Assembly (NCBI RefSeq): GCF_000255115.2
Contig: NC_018068.1
Location: 744,001-808,000 of the forward strand
Source: Desulfosporosinus acidiphilus SJ4
Lineage (GTDB): Bacteria; Bacillota; Desulfitobacteriia; Desulfitobacteriales; Desulfitobacteriaceae
DNA: 64,000 nt
Direction: 5' to 3'
Part shown: piece by piece, positions 34,460 to 42,579 of the stretch
Numbering within the stretch: position 1 is the stretch's first letter
Layout of the letters: each line of letters starts with the position of its first letter
Notes under the pieces: generated by a model
Databases searched by the model: none
What the model was told of the DNA's origin: nothing
What the model saw: only the letters and a program-made list of their open reading frames with translations
Made by a program: the position numbers and the translations under genes

Positions 34460-35710
34460 ATGAATTATGTTGTAGTGGGAAATTCGACGGCAGCTATCGG
34501 GACTGTTGAGGGGATTCGCAGTGCAGATACAAAAGGCAAGATTACCTTAATATCAGATGAGTCTTACCATACTTATTCCCGGCCTCTGATTTCCTATTAT
34601 CTTTCGGGGACGCTGCCGGTGACGAAAATGTACTATCGTCCCAAAGATTATTATAAGCGTTTGGATATTATTCCGAGGTTAGGTGAACGGGTCAGCTCCT
34701 TAAGACTTGAAGATAAATCGGTCGTGTTGGAATCGGGGGAAACGATCCCTTATGATCGCTTGATGCTGGCTACAGGGGGTAAACCTATTGTGCCTGAGAT
34801 GTCCGGCTGTGACCTAAGGGGGGTTCATACTTTCGTTAAATGGGATGACATCCTGGGTTTAGAAAAGGTCTTAAAACCGGGGAAACGCGTGCTGGTTATC
34901 GGCGCAGGCCTTACTGGATTGAAGGCTGCAGAGGCTCTGATTAAGTGCGGAGTCGAAGTAACCGTTGTTGAACTTGCCAATCAGGTTTTAAACTCAATCC
35001 TTGACGAGCCTGCGGCAGCTTTGGTGCAAAAAACTTTGGAGGATCATGGAATAAAGTTTTATCTGCAAACCAGAGTGAAGGAAATTTTAGGAAGGAAAGG
35101 GAGAGTATCCGGTATAGCATTTCAGGACGGAACAACCCTGAAATGTGAACAAGTAGTGCTTGCCCTTGGTGTAAATCCCAATATTGATTTAGTTAACGAT
35201 ACGCAGATTCAAGTGAATCGAGGGATTCTTGTCAACGAACATATGGCAACCAGTGTAATGGATGTCTATGCGGCAGGGAACGTTGCTGAAGGTTATGACA
35301 CTATATATCGACAGTGGCGTGTCTTTCCTCTCTTGGCCAATGCTTATAAACAAGGCTTTAACGCAGGTTTGAATATGAGCGGATTAGTTCGGTCTTATTC
35401 CGGCAGCTTTGCGATGAATTCCATCGGTTTCTTTGATTTACCGATGATTACTGCCGGAATATTAAAACCCGAGGGAGAGGGGTTTACCGAACTAATTGAT
35501 ACCACGATTCCGCGGGATTATCGCAAGCTGGTCCTGCGAGAGGGACGGATTGTAGGGTATATTGCTCTGAATAAAGTGGAGAGTGCCGGGACAATCTCAG
35601 CACTCATGGAAAAGGAAATAGACGTTCGGGAATTTCAGGAACAATTGCTTAAGGAGGATTTTGACCCGGTTAATTATCTTAAGCAAGTTAAAAACAAAAC
35701 TAAGGAATAA
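34460..35710 (+). CDS. FAD-dependent NAD(P)H oxidoreductase (pyridine nucleotide-disulfide type)
   Basis: 416 residues. An N-terminal FAD motif of variant form (VVVGNSTAAIGTVEGI), a central NAD(P) motif RVLVIGAGLTGLKAAEAL, and DVYAAGNVAE near the FAD ribityl site. It resembles rubredoxin or nitrite reductase-type NADH oxidoreductases lacking a redox CxxC. The electron acceptor is not encoded next to it; a small membrane protein follows. RBS is purine-rich upstream of 34460. Substrate unknown. Confidence 0.85.
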   Translation: MNYVVVGNSTAAIGTVEGIRSADTKGKITLISDESYHTYSRPLISYYLSGTLPVTKMYYRPKDYYKRLDIIPRLGERVSSLRLEDKSVVLESGETIPYDRLMLATGGKPIVPEMSGCDLRGVHTFVKWDDILGLEKVLKPGKRVLVIGAGLTGLKAAEALIKCGVEVTVVELANQVLNSILDEPAAALVQKTLEDHGIKFYLQTRVKEILGRKGRVSGIAFQDGTTLKCEQVVLALGVNPNIDLVNDTQIQVNRGILVNEHMATSVMDVYAAGNVAEGYDTIYRQWRVFPLLANAYKQGFNAGLNMSGLVRSYSGSFAMNSIGFFDLPMITAGILKPEGEGFTELIDTTIPRDYRKLVLREGRIVGYIALNKVESAGTISALMEKEIDVREFQEQLLKEDFDPVNYLKQVKNKTKE

Positions 35711-35795
35711 GTTCTGTAATGTTTTTGCCTGAATGAGGTATTCTTCGGTATAAAATTCTTAGCAGGCTCATAAGTTCTGGCAAGGGGGGAGTGCC

Positions 35796-36053
35796 ATGGC
35801 CTATTTGGATCTGACGACTTGCATGAGTTATGCTTTTTTTATAGTTTGTCTGATGCTCGGCTGGGGAGCTGCAGGAGTCCTGGATTATGATGGAATCTTA
35901 CGGCGCTCCACATCCCGGTTTGGCAGGATTCTCCTGCGTTTTGGCGTGACCTTAGTTTTAGCGGAAGGATTCCGGCTTTTCCTTAGCTTTGTTTTAGGAC
36001 CATTATTAGATATGTTAGTGAACCAGAGCATAAATGGCTTTAAAGCATTTTAA
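35796..36053 (+). CDS. Small two-helix membrane protein, possibly DUF1146/YwzB-like
   Basis: 85 residues with two hydrophobic segments (MSYAFFIVCLMLGWGAAG and GVTLVLAEGFRLFLSFVLG) around a basic loop (DGILRRSTSRFGR). Size and pattern resemble the DUF1146 family, but I am not certain. ATG follows GGGGGAGTGCC. It lies 85 bp after the oxidoreductase. Confidence 0.72.
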   Translation: MAYLDLTTCMSYAFFIVCLMLGWGAAGVLDYDGILRRSTSRFGRILLRFGVTLVLAEGFRLFLSFVLGPLLDMLVNQSINGFKAF

Positions 36054-36413
36054 AGAGTTTTAAACCATCCGAGAATAATACTAAACTTATGCAAAAGTTA
36101 CCTAACAGAAAGGTACCCGAATGGATGGGCAAGATATGGACTTTCAAAAGAATATGCTTGCGTGATGGTTATAGGAAAAACACCGATCGTAAAATGTTCG
36201 GGAATTGGGGATTAGGAATTTGCAGCAAACTCATTTGTGTTTGTTACAAATTCTTTTTGATTTAGAACATAGCTACAGAAACTTAGAGTGTTCCAGTGAG
36301 GCAAAGCCTAAGATGCGATAAGCTTCATTGAAAATGTTTGGTGAAACATCATTTTGGTTGATAATACAAATAAGCGTGCTAAAATGGATAGGACAACAAT
36401 TAAAGGAGTAATT
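36054..36413 (+). promoter_or_regulatory. Gene-free region with murT promoter
   Basis: TTGATA (36358-36363), a 16-bp spacer and TAAAAT (36380-36385) form a plausible promoter 28 bp before the murT start. The remaining 300 bp shows no gene or recognised RNA. Confidence 0.6.
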
Positions 36414-37820
36414 ATGAAACGAACATGGCGTTTTTGGGTTGCTTTATGGGTGGGTAAACTCATCACAATAGGGCTGCAAGTCAGCGGGAGAAAAGGAACA
36501 ACGTTACCGGGGAAAATTGCCCAATGGATTGACCCGGATATCATGAAACATTTATCTGCCTCCTTTTCGGAAGGAATCGCAATAGTCACCGGCACCAATG
36601 GTAAAACAACGACAGCTAATCTCTTGGCGAATATTTTACGAGTTGCCGGAAAATCCTTTGCTTTTAATCAGGCAGGGGCAAATCTTGTTACAGGTATCAG
36701 CGGCGCCCTGCTGCAAACAACCTCTTGGAATGGCTCTTCCCGTACAAAACTAGCTTTGCTGGAAGTTGATGAGGCCACTGTGCCTAAGTTTTGTAATCAA
36801 GTTACTCCTACTTTGGCTATTATCACTAATTTCTTCCGAGATCAACTCGATAGATATGGTGAATTAGATACTACTGTACGTTTAGTAAAGGAATCATTAT
36901 CTCCTGAGACCCTGCTTGTACTGAATGCGGATGACCCCCTAGTGGCTCAGTTTGGTTCGAATGGTCTGCAATCCTGCTATTATGGTGTAGAATCCACACC
37001 TGATAGTTGTCGCGAGAGTACTGAAACTCGAGAGGCTAAGTTTTGTCCTGCATGTGGCAGGGAACTTGTGTATTCGCTTTTTCATTATGGACAATTAGGA
37101 GTCTATAGCTGCCAGGGATGCGGATTCCATCGTCCGGAGCCTGCTGTTTTGGCGCAAAACGTGCTTGCTGAGGATGGTTTGCTGAATTTTCAAGTGGGTA
37201 ATACTCACTTTGCCACTTCATTACAAGGTTATTATAATCTCTATAATGCTTTGGCAGCTCTGACAGCGGCTCGTCAGCTTGGAGTCGAGGATAGTCTGAT
37301 TGTAAAAGGTTTGCGGGAGTTTATTCCCCAAGCCGGACGTATGGAACGTTTTAATCTTAAGGAAGGAGAGGTTACCTTAACTCTTGTAAAAAATCCGACA
37401 GGGTTTAATCAAGTCATTCAAACAATTCTTAGCGTGGACAAGCCGGTGCGCGTGATGATAGGAATTAATGATTTAGCTGCCGATGGAAGGGATATTTCTT
37501 GGCTTTGGGATGTGGACTTTGAACGTTTTGGCCTGCGGGAGGAGCAGATTCAACAGGTGATTTGTTATGGGCTTCGCGCAGAGGACATGGCTCTGAGGCT
37601 TAAATATGCGGGTATTCCAGAGGAAAAGCTTGTACTGGAACCCACCGTTTCTACCGCCCTCAATTTGCTGCAAAGAGATCGCCTGGGAGGGGAAAGAGTT
37701 TTTATTTTGCCTACATACACGCTGCTCTTCTCCACACGCGAAGTTTTGGAAGAATTGCAAAAGAACGCAAGCCATGCTGCTATAAAGGATAAAAGCTATG
37801 GAGAGGGGGCGAGGACATGA
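36414..37820 (+). CDS. murT: Lipid II isoglutaminyl synthase subunit MurT
   Basis: A Mur-ligase-like ATPase which, with GatD, amidates D-Glu of lipid II to D-isoglutamine. 468 residues starting at ATG 36414 behind AAAGGAG. P-loop IVTGTNGKTTTANLL, then LEVDEATVPKF, TNFFRDQLDRYGE, and a zinc-ribbon insertion with four Cys (FCPACG...YSCQGCGF), typical of MurT. The C-terminal DUF1727 domain has GIND-ADGRD. It overlaps gatD by four bases. Confidence 0.95.
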   Translation: MKRTWRFWVALWVGKLITIGLQVSGRKGTTLPGKIAQWIDPDIMKHLSASFSEGIAIVTGTNGKTTTANLLANILRVAGKSFAFNQAGANLVTGISGALLQTTSWNGSSRTKLALLEVDEATVPKFCNQVTPTLAIITNFFRDQLDRYGELDTTVRLVKESLSPETLLVLNADDPLVAQFGSNGLQSCYYGVESTPDSCRESTETREAKFCPACGRELVYSLFHYGQLGVYSCQGCGFHRPEPAVLAQNVLAEDGLLNFQVGNTHFATSLQGYYNLYNALAALTAARQLGVEDSLIVKGLREFIPQAGRMERFNLKEGEVTLTLVKNPTGFNQVIQTILSVDKPVRVMIGINDLAADGRDISWLWDVDFERFGLREEQIQQVICYGLRAEDMALRLKYAGIPEEKLVLEPTVSTALNLLQRDRLGGERVFILPTYTLLFSTREVLEELQKNASHAAIKDKSYGEGART

Positions 37821-38596
37821 GGCTGACGATTTGTCATTTATATCCCGATTTGCTTGATCTTTATGGAGATCGGGGAAATATTTTAGCCTTAGCTGCACGT
37901 TGTCGCTGGCGGGGGATTATACCAGAAATTCAGAAAGTCTCTCTAGGGGAAGATCTGGATATTTCGGCAATTGACATACTCTTCCTTGGCGGCGGATCGG
38001 ACCGGGAGCAAGGGCTGCTTGTCCAAGATTTGATGCGTCGGGAAAATGAGCTCCGTGCAGCTATTGAAAATGGCCTGGTAGTTTTAGCAATTTGCGGTGG
38101 GTATCAAATGCTGGGGAATTACTACCAAATAGCTAATGGCGAGAAAATCCCCGGATTAGGTATTCTGGACCTGTGGACAATTGCGGGCACAAAACGTTTA
38201 ATTGGAAATGTTGTTGTTGATTTAGACCCAAGCACTTTGAGGGGTGAAATAGAAGATTCTGCGGAGACGTATGCCAAGCGGAAAATTAAAACGTTGGTCG
38301 GTTTCGAAAATCACTCGGGAAAAACATATCTCGGTGAAGGTGTTACCCCCTTGGGGAAAGTATTGGTGGGTCATGGCAACAATGATCAGGACAGAGTAGA
38401 AGGAGTCCGGTATCGCAATGTTTTCGGTTCCTATCTGCATGGTCCTCTCTTGCCAAAGAATCCCCATCTTACAGATTTCTTGTTAGAACTTGCTCTAGAA
38501 AGGCGCGGTTTCGACACTCCTTTGCAGGACCTTGATGACCATTTAGAAATACTTGCTCATGACGCGATGGTCAATAAGCTTTTAAAGCAAGCATAA
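37817..38596 (+). CDS. gatD: Lipid II isoglutaminyl synthase glutaminase subunit GatD
   Basis: A class I (triad-type) glutamine amidotransferase of the CobB/CobQ-like group. It supplies ammonia to MurT. 259 residues; nucleophile Cys in VLAICGGYQMLG, and catalytic His in SYLHGPLLPKNP. The opening LTICHLYPDLLDLYGDRGN is family-typical. Overlaps murT (ATGA), so the two are translationally coupled. Pathway: peptidoglycan amidation. Confidence 0.95.
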   Translation: MRLTICHLYPDLLDLYGDRGNILALAARCRWRGIIPEIQKVSLGEDLDISAIDILFLGGGSDREQGLLVQDLMRRENELRAAIENGLVVLAICGGYQMLGNYYQIANGEKIPGLGILDLWTIAGTKRLIGNVVVDLDPSTLRGEIEDSAETYAKRKIKTLVGFENHSGKTYLGEGVTPLGKVLVGHGNNDQDRVEGVRYRNVFGSYLHGPLLPKNPHLTDFLLELALERRGFDTPLQDLDDHLEILAHDAMVNKLLKQA

Positions 38597-38776
38597 GATT
38601 CAAGAGATTATCCAAATCTAACAAAAATGAGTATATCATGCATGCTATACTGGTATACTATCTATGAAGTCAACGATTAAACATTAAAAATAGCCTGGCG
38701 CTATGAGTTACCATTATTTACATGCCCAAATAGTGCTGTTTTAGAGGTGATTTAGCTAATTTACTCTTCAAGTTCA

Positions 38777-38806
38777 TTGACACTTTTTTGTATTATTGTC
38801 TATAAT
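38777..38806 (+). promoter_or_regulatory. mazEF promoter
   Basis: TTGACA (38777-38782), 18-bp spacer, TATAAT (38801-38806), 39 bp before the antitoxin start. Confidence 0.82.
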
Positions 38807-38844
38807 AGAGTATAGCTTTGGCTAAAAGACTTGGGGGTGCTAAT

Positions 38845-39123
38845 GTGGCAGAGAGTAAGCGGATTATGATCAGTTTGCCGGAAAGTTTGCTTGCAGAAGT
38901 GGACGGAATCGTCACGGTGGAAAAACGCAATCGCAGTGAATTTATCCGAGAAGCACTCAACAGCATTCTTCACGAGCGTCGCAAAAAAGGAATTCATGAA
39001 CAAATGCGCAAAGGATATCTTGAAATGGCGCAACTCAATTTGTCGATTGCCAGAGAACTTTTCTTAACAGAACAAGAAGTATTAGAGTATTATGAAGAAA
39101 CGATGGTGGAGTGTCGGAGATGA
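38845..39123 (+). CDS. ndoAI: EndoAI/MazE-type ribbon-helix-helix antitoxin
   Basis: About 92 residues. It closely follows Bacillus Endo[22 protein letters not shown] as the DNA-binding strand-helix, [13 protein letters not shown], and a toxin-binding C-terminus with [17 protein letters not shown] favour GTG 38845 with GGGGG seven bases upstream; a TTG at 38818 is in frame. The stop overlaps the toxin start (ATGA). It is expected to neutralise the toxin and autoregulate. Confidence 0.92.
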   Translation: MAESKRIMISLPESLLAEVDGIVTVEKRNRSEFIREALNSILHERRKKGIHEQMRKGYLEMAQLNLSIARELFLTEQEVLEYYEETMVECRR

Positions 39124-39470
39124 TCATAAAACGCGGGGAAATTTATTATGCAGAACTAAACCCCGTTGTCGGCTCAGAACAGGGAGGAACTCGTCCGGTC
39201 CTCGTGATTCAAAACGACATAGGGAATCAATTCAGTCCAACCACAATCATTGCTGCGATTACATCACAAATTGCAAAAGCAAAGTTACCTACACATGTTG
39301 AAGTTAGAGCCCGACGTAGCGGTTTAGAAAGAGACTCCGTCATTCTTACCGAACAAATCCGAACCATCGATAAAAGTCGCCTGAAGGAAAAGGTGACAGT
39401 TCTTGATGAGGAAGTAATGCTTAGGGTGGACCAAGCCATTGAGATTAGTCTAGGGTTGGCTGATATTTAA
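39120..39470 (+). CDS. mazF: MazF/EndoA endoribonuclease toxin
   Basis: 116 residues, almost the same length and sequence layout as B. subtilis Endo[68 protein letters not shown]. The conserved Arg (GTRPV) and Thr (AAITS) of the active site are present. It cleaves single-stranded mRNA at short motifs (UACAU for EndoA). ATG at 39120 overlaps the antitoxin stop. Confidence 0.95.
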   Translation: MIIKRGEIYYAELNPVVGSEQGGTRPVLVIQNDIGNQFSPTTIIAAITSQIAKAKLPTHVEVRARRSGLERDSVILTEQIRTIDKSRLKEKVTVLDEEVMLRVDQAIEISLGLADI

Positions 39471-39501
39471 TCATACACAGATAAATAGTTTGAACACGAG
39501 G

Positions 39502-39533
39502 CAGCGTAGCGGCTATTAACCGACGCTGTTTTT
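39502..39533 (+). terminator. Intrinsic terminator after mazF
   Basis: CAGCGT (39502-39507) pairs with ACGCTG (39523-39528), with an inner CGG/CCG, then TTTTTG. Confidence 0.8.
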
Positions 39534-39556
39534 GTATTCTTAGAGAGGAGCATAGA

Positions 39557-40267
39557 ATGATGGGAAGACGACCGGTAATTGGGATTACTGCTGCACATTA
39601 TTCTGAAGAACTGAAGACATATCCTCGGGCCCTCTATGTTGACAGTATAAGAAAAGCGGGAGGGATCCCGGTGATTTTGCCCCCGGTTAGAAGCAAGGAA
39701 GAGAGCCTAGAGGCATTAGATTTTGTTGACGGACTATTATTATCCGGAGGAGGGGATATCTCCCCAGTTTATTTAAAAGAAGACCCTCTGCAAGGTATTG
39801 GAGCTTGTTTTCCTGAAAGAGATTTGAGCGAACTGCTGCTGACTGACTATGCTTTGCAGAAAAATCTGCCCCTTTTAGCTATTTGCAGAGGGATTCAGGT
39901 TTTAGCCGTTGCGGCCGGCGGAAAGATATATCAAGACATTCCAGGTCAGTATCTTGAATCAATCCAACATAAACAAACTGCACCGCGTCAAAATACATGG
40001 CATAGAATTGACCTAAGGAAGGACTCTCTGCTTTTTACCCTGGTGAAAGAAACGAATATTGAGGTTAATAGTCTTCATCACCAAGCCGTTAAAGAAGTTC
40101 CTCCGGGATTTCTACAGAATGCCGCGGCAACAGATGGTATTATCGAAGGCATAGAAAAGATAGAGGCTAAATTTTGTCTCGGAGTACAGTGGCATCCTGA
40201 AAGCCTGCCAGAAACTGATAAGAATAGCTGCGCTATATTCAGTGGATTCATAGGGGCATGCCGCTAG
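39557..40267 (+). CDS. Gamma-glutamyl peptidase C26 (gamma-glutamyl-GABA hydrolase-like)
   Basis: 236 residues of the class I amidotransferase-like peptidase C26 family. It opens RPVIGITAAHYSEE and has LLLSGGGDISP, nucleophile Cys in LLAICRGIQVLAVAAGG, NSLHHQAVKEV and the catalytic His/Glu pair in GVQWHPES. PuuD in E. coli hydrolyses gamma-Glu-GABA in putrescine breakdown; no other put/puu genes are here, so the natural gamma-glutamyl substrate is open. AGAGGAG precedes ATG. Confidence 0.88.
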   Translation: MMGRRPVIGITAAHYSEELKTYPRALYVDSIRKAGGIPVILPPVRSKEESLEALDFVDGLLLSGGGDISPVYLKEDPLQGIGACFPERDLSELLLTDYALQKNLPLLAICRGIQVLAVAAGGKIYQDIPGQYLESIQHKQTAPRQNTWHRIDLRKDSLLFTLVKETNIEVNSLHHQAVKEVPPGFLQNAAATDGIIEGIEKIEAKFCLGVQWHPESLPETDKNSCAIFSGFIGACR

Positions 40268-40314
40268 AAATCAGGAGTAAATTACTAAATAAGGGATTCT
40301 GCTAAATAAAATAA

Positions 40315-40346
40315 GAGGGAAAGCATGGCTTTCCCTCTCATTTTTT
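40315..40346 (+). terminator. Intrinsic terminator after the C26 peptidase gene
   Basis: GAGGGAAAGC (40315-40324) pairs exactly with GCTTTCCCTC (40328-40337), followed by six T at 40341-40346. Confidence 0.92.
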
Positions 40347-40827
40347 GAAAAATACCTGCCTCACAAGTTATTAACTTGCGGTCCATAACAGGCATTTTTC
40401 CCATTTTTGGATGCGTCATTAAACGCGATCTCAATGTCAGCTCTCAAATAGTTTAGATCATAATAATGGTATTGTCAAATGAAACAACCCGAAGTTAAAC
40501 TACCTCCTGTTATTCACAAGAAATTCATAAGTTTTTCATGAGATTATCGTATCAGAAGGTTACACTGAATTCAGATGAAGATACTAAATGTACAAAGTCT
40601 TTTAAATAATGATCTATTCTGCAGTTGGAGGTGGGCAGATAAGCTTAATTACTAAAATTAATTGCTAAAAGCTGAGGATCTTTCCGCTACAGCTTGGTAG
40701 TTAAAGGGTAAAAATTGGGCAAGATAATCTTATCAACAAAAAAGCATTAAATTACTAAAGAGGTTTATTACTAAAGAAAGAGGATTAATTACTAAAGATT
40801 AAGTCTAATAGACAAGGAGGATTTGCG
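40347..40827 (+). other. Gene-free AT-rich region upstream of SHOCT genes
   Basis: Contains a perfect CAAGTTA-T-TAACTTG palindrome (40364-40378). ATTACTAAAG is repeated at 40751-40760, 40767-40776 and 40788-40797, with looser TTACTAAA copies at about 40282 and 40650. The cluster immediately precedes the AAGGAGG site of the first SHOCT gene and may be a regulator-binding array. Confidence 0.45.
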
Positions 40828-41049
40828 ATGATGTTTGGTTTTATTGTCATAATTATTGTTATCTATCTGATTTATAGAGAATCGAATTCTGGAGTATTGT
40901 TTAGCGGAAAATCTTTTACTCACAGCCAAAGTCCTTTAGATATTTTGGATCAACGCTATGCACGCGGCGAGATACAGCGTGAAGAATATTTAGAACGTAA
41001 AGAAGCTCTGCTGGGACGCAAACAGACTGTTTCGCTTGAAAAAAAATAA
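40828..41049 (+). CDS. Small membrane protein with C-terminal SHOCT domain
   Basis: 73 residues: one N-terminal hydrophobic helix (FGFIVIIIVIYLIY) and a SHOCT (short C-terminal) motif PLDILDQRYARGEIQREEYLERKEAL. AAGGAGG precedes ATG. The SHOCT motif is thought to mediate oligomerisation. It is a paralogue of the next gene, sharing the ILxxRYARGEI core. Function unknown. Confidence 0.85.
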   Translation: MMFGFIVIIIVIYLIYRESNSGVLFSGKSFTHSQSPLDILDQRYARGEIQREEYLERKEALLGRKQTVSLEKK

Positions 41050-41106
41050 AGGATCTGTTTTCTGCTATTATAAACTATTACCAATTCATTTTAAGGAGGA
41101 ATTCAG

Positions 41107-41394
41107 ATGATGGGTGGCTGGGGACACATGATGGGCGGTTGGGGAAACGGTTATGGATATGGCGGATATGGCGGCTATGGGATTGGAATGATGGGGTTCT
41201 TTATGCCGTTAATTTTTGGAATCGGAATAATTATCTTGGCTGTTTATTTCTTTCGCCACAGCAAATCGAGAGTTCATTCTCGAGAATATGGCAATTACAA
41301 TAGCGGCATAGATATCTTGCGTGAACGTTATGCTCGAGGTGAAATCGATTCTGCTGAATTTCAAAGCAGAAAACAAGATTTAGAAAACCGCTAG
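41107..41394 (+). CDS. Gly/Tyr/Met-rich membrane protein with SHOCT domain
   Basis: 95 residues: an N-terminal low-complexity segment built from MMGGWG and YGGYG units, one membrane helix (FFMPLIFGIGIIILAVYFF) and a SHOCT motif (GIDILRERYARGEIDSAEFQSRKQDL). AAGGAGG precedes ATG. Met/Gly-rich leaders occur on many SHOCT proteins and could bind metal or stick to surfaces; this is not shown. Probably co-transcribed with the preceding paralogue, then a terminator. Confidence 0.85.
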   Translation: MMGGWGHMMGGWGNGYGYGGYGGYGIGMMGFFMPLIFGIGIIILAVYFFRHSKSRVHSREYGNYNSGIDILRERYARGEIDSAEFQSRKQDLENR

Positions 41395-41442
41395 CTTAAA
41401 TTTTAAATTCATTGAAGTTTGGGGTTGTACCTAATTATTAAA

Positions 41443-41486
41443 AAAGACGTTGTCACTCACTATAGTAGTGAAATGGCAACGTCTTT
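41443..41486. terminator. Bidirectional terminator between SHOCT genes and cobK
   Basis: AGACGTTG (41445-41452) pairs with CAACGTCT (41477-41484), with an inner TCACT/AGTGA stem and A/T flanks on both sides. It serves converging genes. Confidence 0.85.
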
Positions 41487-41530
41487 GGTTTATTGCACCT
41501 GTTTTGGGGTTATGCTTCTAAACTTAAGTT

Positions 41531-42277
41531 TTAAATTGTCATCGAGGGCGTACCTGAAAACTTTTGATCTATCCAGGCTAGTAATTCTTGAGGACTGTTT
41601 ACCGTTAATCCATTATTCGTTTTAGCTTTTCTAACAAGTACAATTTCTAATCCAAGTTCCAAAGCTGCAGAAATTTTTGTGTCTGTTCCTCCGGCAAGGC
41701 CGCTGTCTCTGGTCAGTATGATATCTGCTCCGTAAAACTTAAAGAGGGCTTTGTTAATTTCTTTGGAAAAGGGTCCTTGCATAGCAACGATATCCCGGGG
41801 GTGCAAACCGGCCTCCTGACATTTTTGCACCAAACGTCCGTCAGGTAAGATTCTGGCCACAAGGCGCACTGAGTTGGCAAAGGAACTTTTCGTAATCGTC
41901 TGCAGTTGATGGCTTCCCGTTGTTATGAAAACCGTTAGCAGGTGTTTTTTTTGAACGCGTAAGAACTCAATGCGTTGTTCAAGCCGGAGTAAAGCTTCTT
42001 CCCAATCAAAAACGGGAAAAATTAAGGGGCTGGAAGGAATTTTGGTTTCAGGTCTTTCCAATCGAATATAAGGAATCTTCATTTCCTCGCACCAACTCCG
42101 ACAAGAAGCGAATTTAGTACTCATAGATGGGTGGCTCGCGTCAATCACTAGTGCAGGAGGAGAAGATATGCAGGTTTCTGCGGTCCAATTTTGCCTTCGT
42201 ACAACTTCAAGTTTTCTGGCCATTAGCTGCGTATTGATCTCACGTGTTAATACAGATTCTCCCAAGAGAATAATCAT
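41531..42277 (-). CDS. cobK: Precorrin-6A (cobalt-precorrin-6A) reductase
   Basis: Reduces the corrin precursor macrocycle with NAD(P)H. About 248 residues with family stretches VIDASHPSMSTKF, IPYIRLERPE, TTGSHQLQTI, VARILPDGRLVQKCQEAGL, IVAMQGPFSKEINKAL, LTRDSGLAGGTDTKISAALELG. GGGGGT lies upstream of ATG 42277. It stands alone, without other corrin genes within 20 kb, and I find no cobalamin riboswitch box upstream. In anaerobes the CbiJ role is more likely than the aerobic one. Confidence 0.9.
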   Translation of the reverse strand: MIILLGESVLTREINTQLMARKLEVVRRQNWTAETCISSPPALVIDASHPSMSTKFASCRSWCEEMKIPYIRLERPETKIPSSPLIFPVFDWEEALLRLEQRIEFLRVQKKHLLTVFITTGSHQLQTITKSSFANSVRLVARILPDGRLVQKCQEAGLHPRDIVAMQGPFSKEINKALFKFYGADIILTRDSGLAGGTDTKISAALELGLEIVLVRKAKTNNGLTVNSPQELLAWIDQKFSGTPSMTI

Positions 42278-42352
42278 TTTTTGACCCCCGTTACAGTACC
42301 AAGAATAGCATTTCAATGTCACATAACGCGATGAGCGGGCTTTTTGAAAAGT

Positions 42353-42378
42353 AAAAACCCTTCACTGAGAGAAGGGTT
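42353..42378 (-). terminator. Hairpin with T-tract in the cobK leader
   Basis: AACCCTTC (42356-42363) and GAAGGGTT (42371-42378) pair perfectly. On the minus strand the stem is followed by TTTTT. It lies upstream of cobK and after a TATAAT (about 42380-42385 on the minus strand). It could be an attenuator or a 5' protective stem. Confidence 0.5.
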
Positions 42379-42579
42379 GATTATAAGTGCCTCTGAAGTC
42401 AAGAATTGCGAGAAGTTGTAGAGCAGGAAAGGAGCCTTGTATTTCTAATAATTAGTCTATTCTAATAATAACATGACTGAGACAAGTTTGCATAGATATT
42501 AAATCACATGGTTTTTGTGCTTGTTCATTTAATTTCAACCATGTGGTATAGTTATAAAATCGGGGGTGGTAAGTGTCGA

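Noticed and set aside
38630-38658. AGTATA/TATACT palindromic stretch between gatD and mazE
   Set aside because: It is short and AT-rich, lies well upstream of the mazEF promoter, and is hard to separate from chance.
42278-42579. Cobalamin riboswitch upstream of cobK
   Set aside because: I could not find the conserved B12-box (GCCACTG) or the surrounding core on the minus strand.
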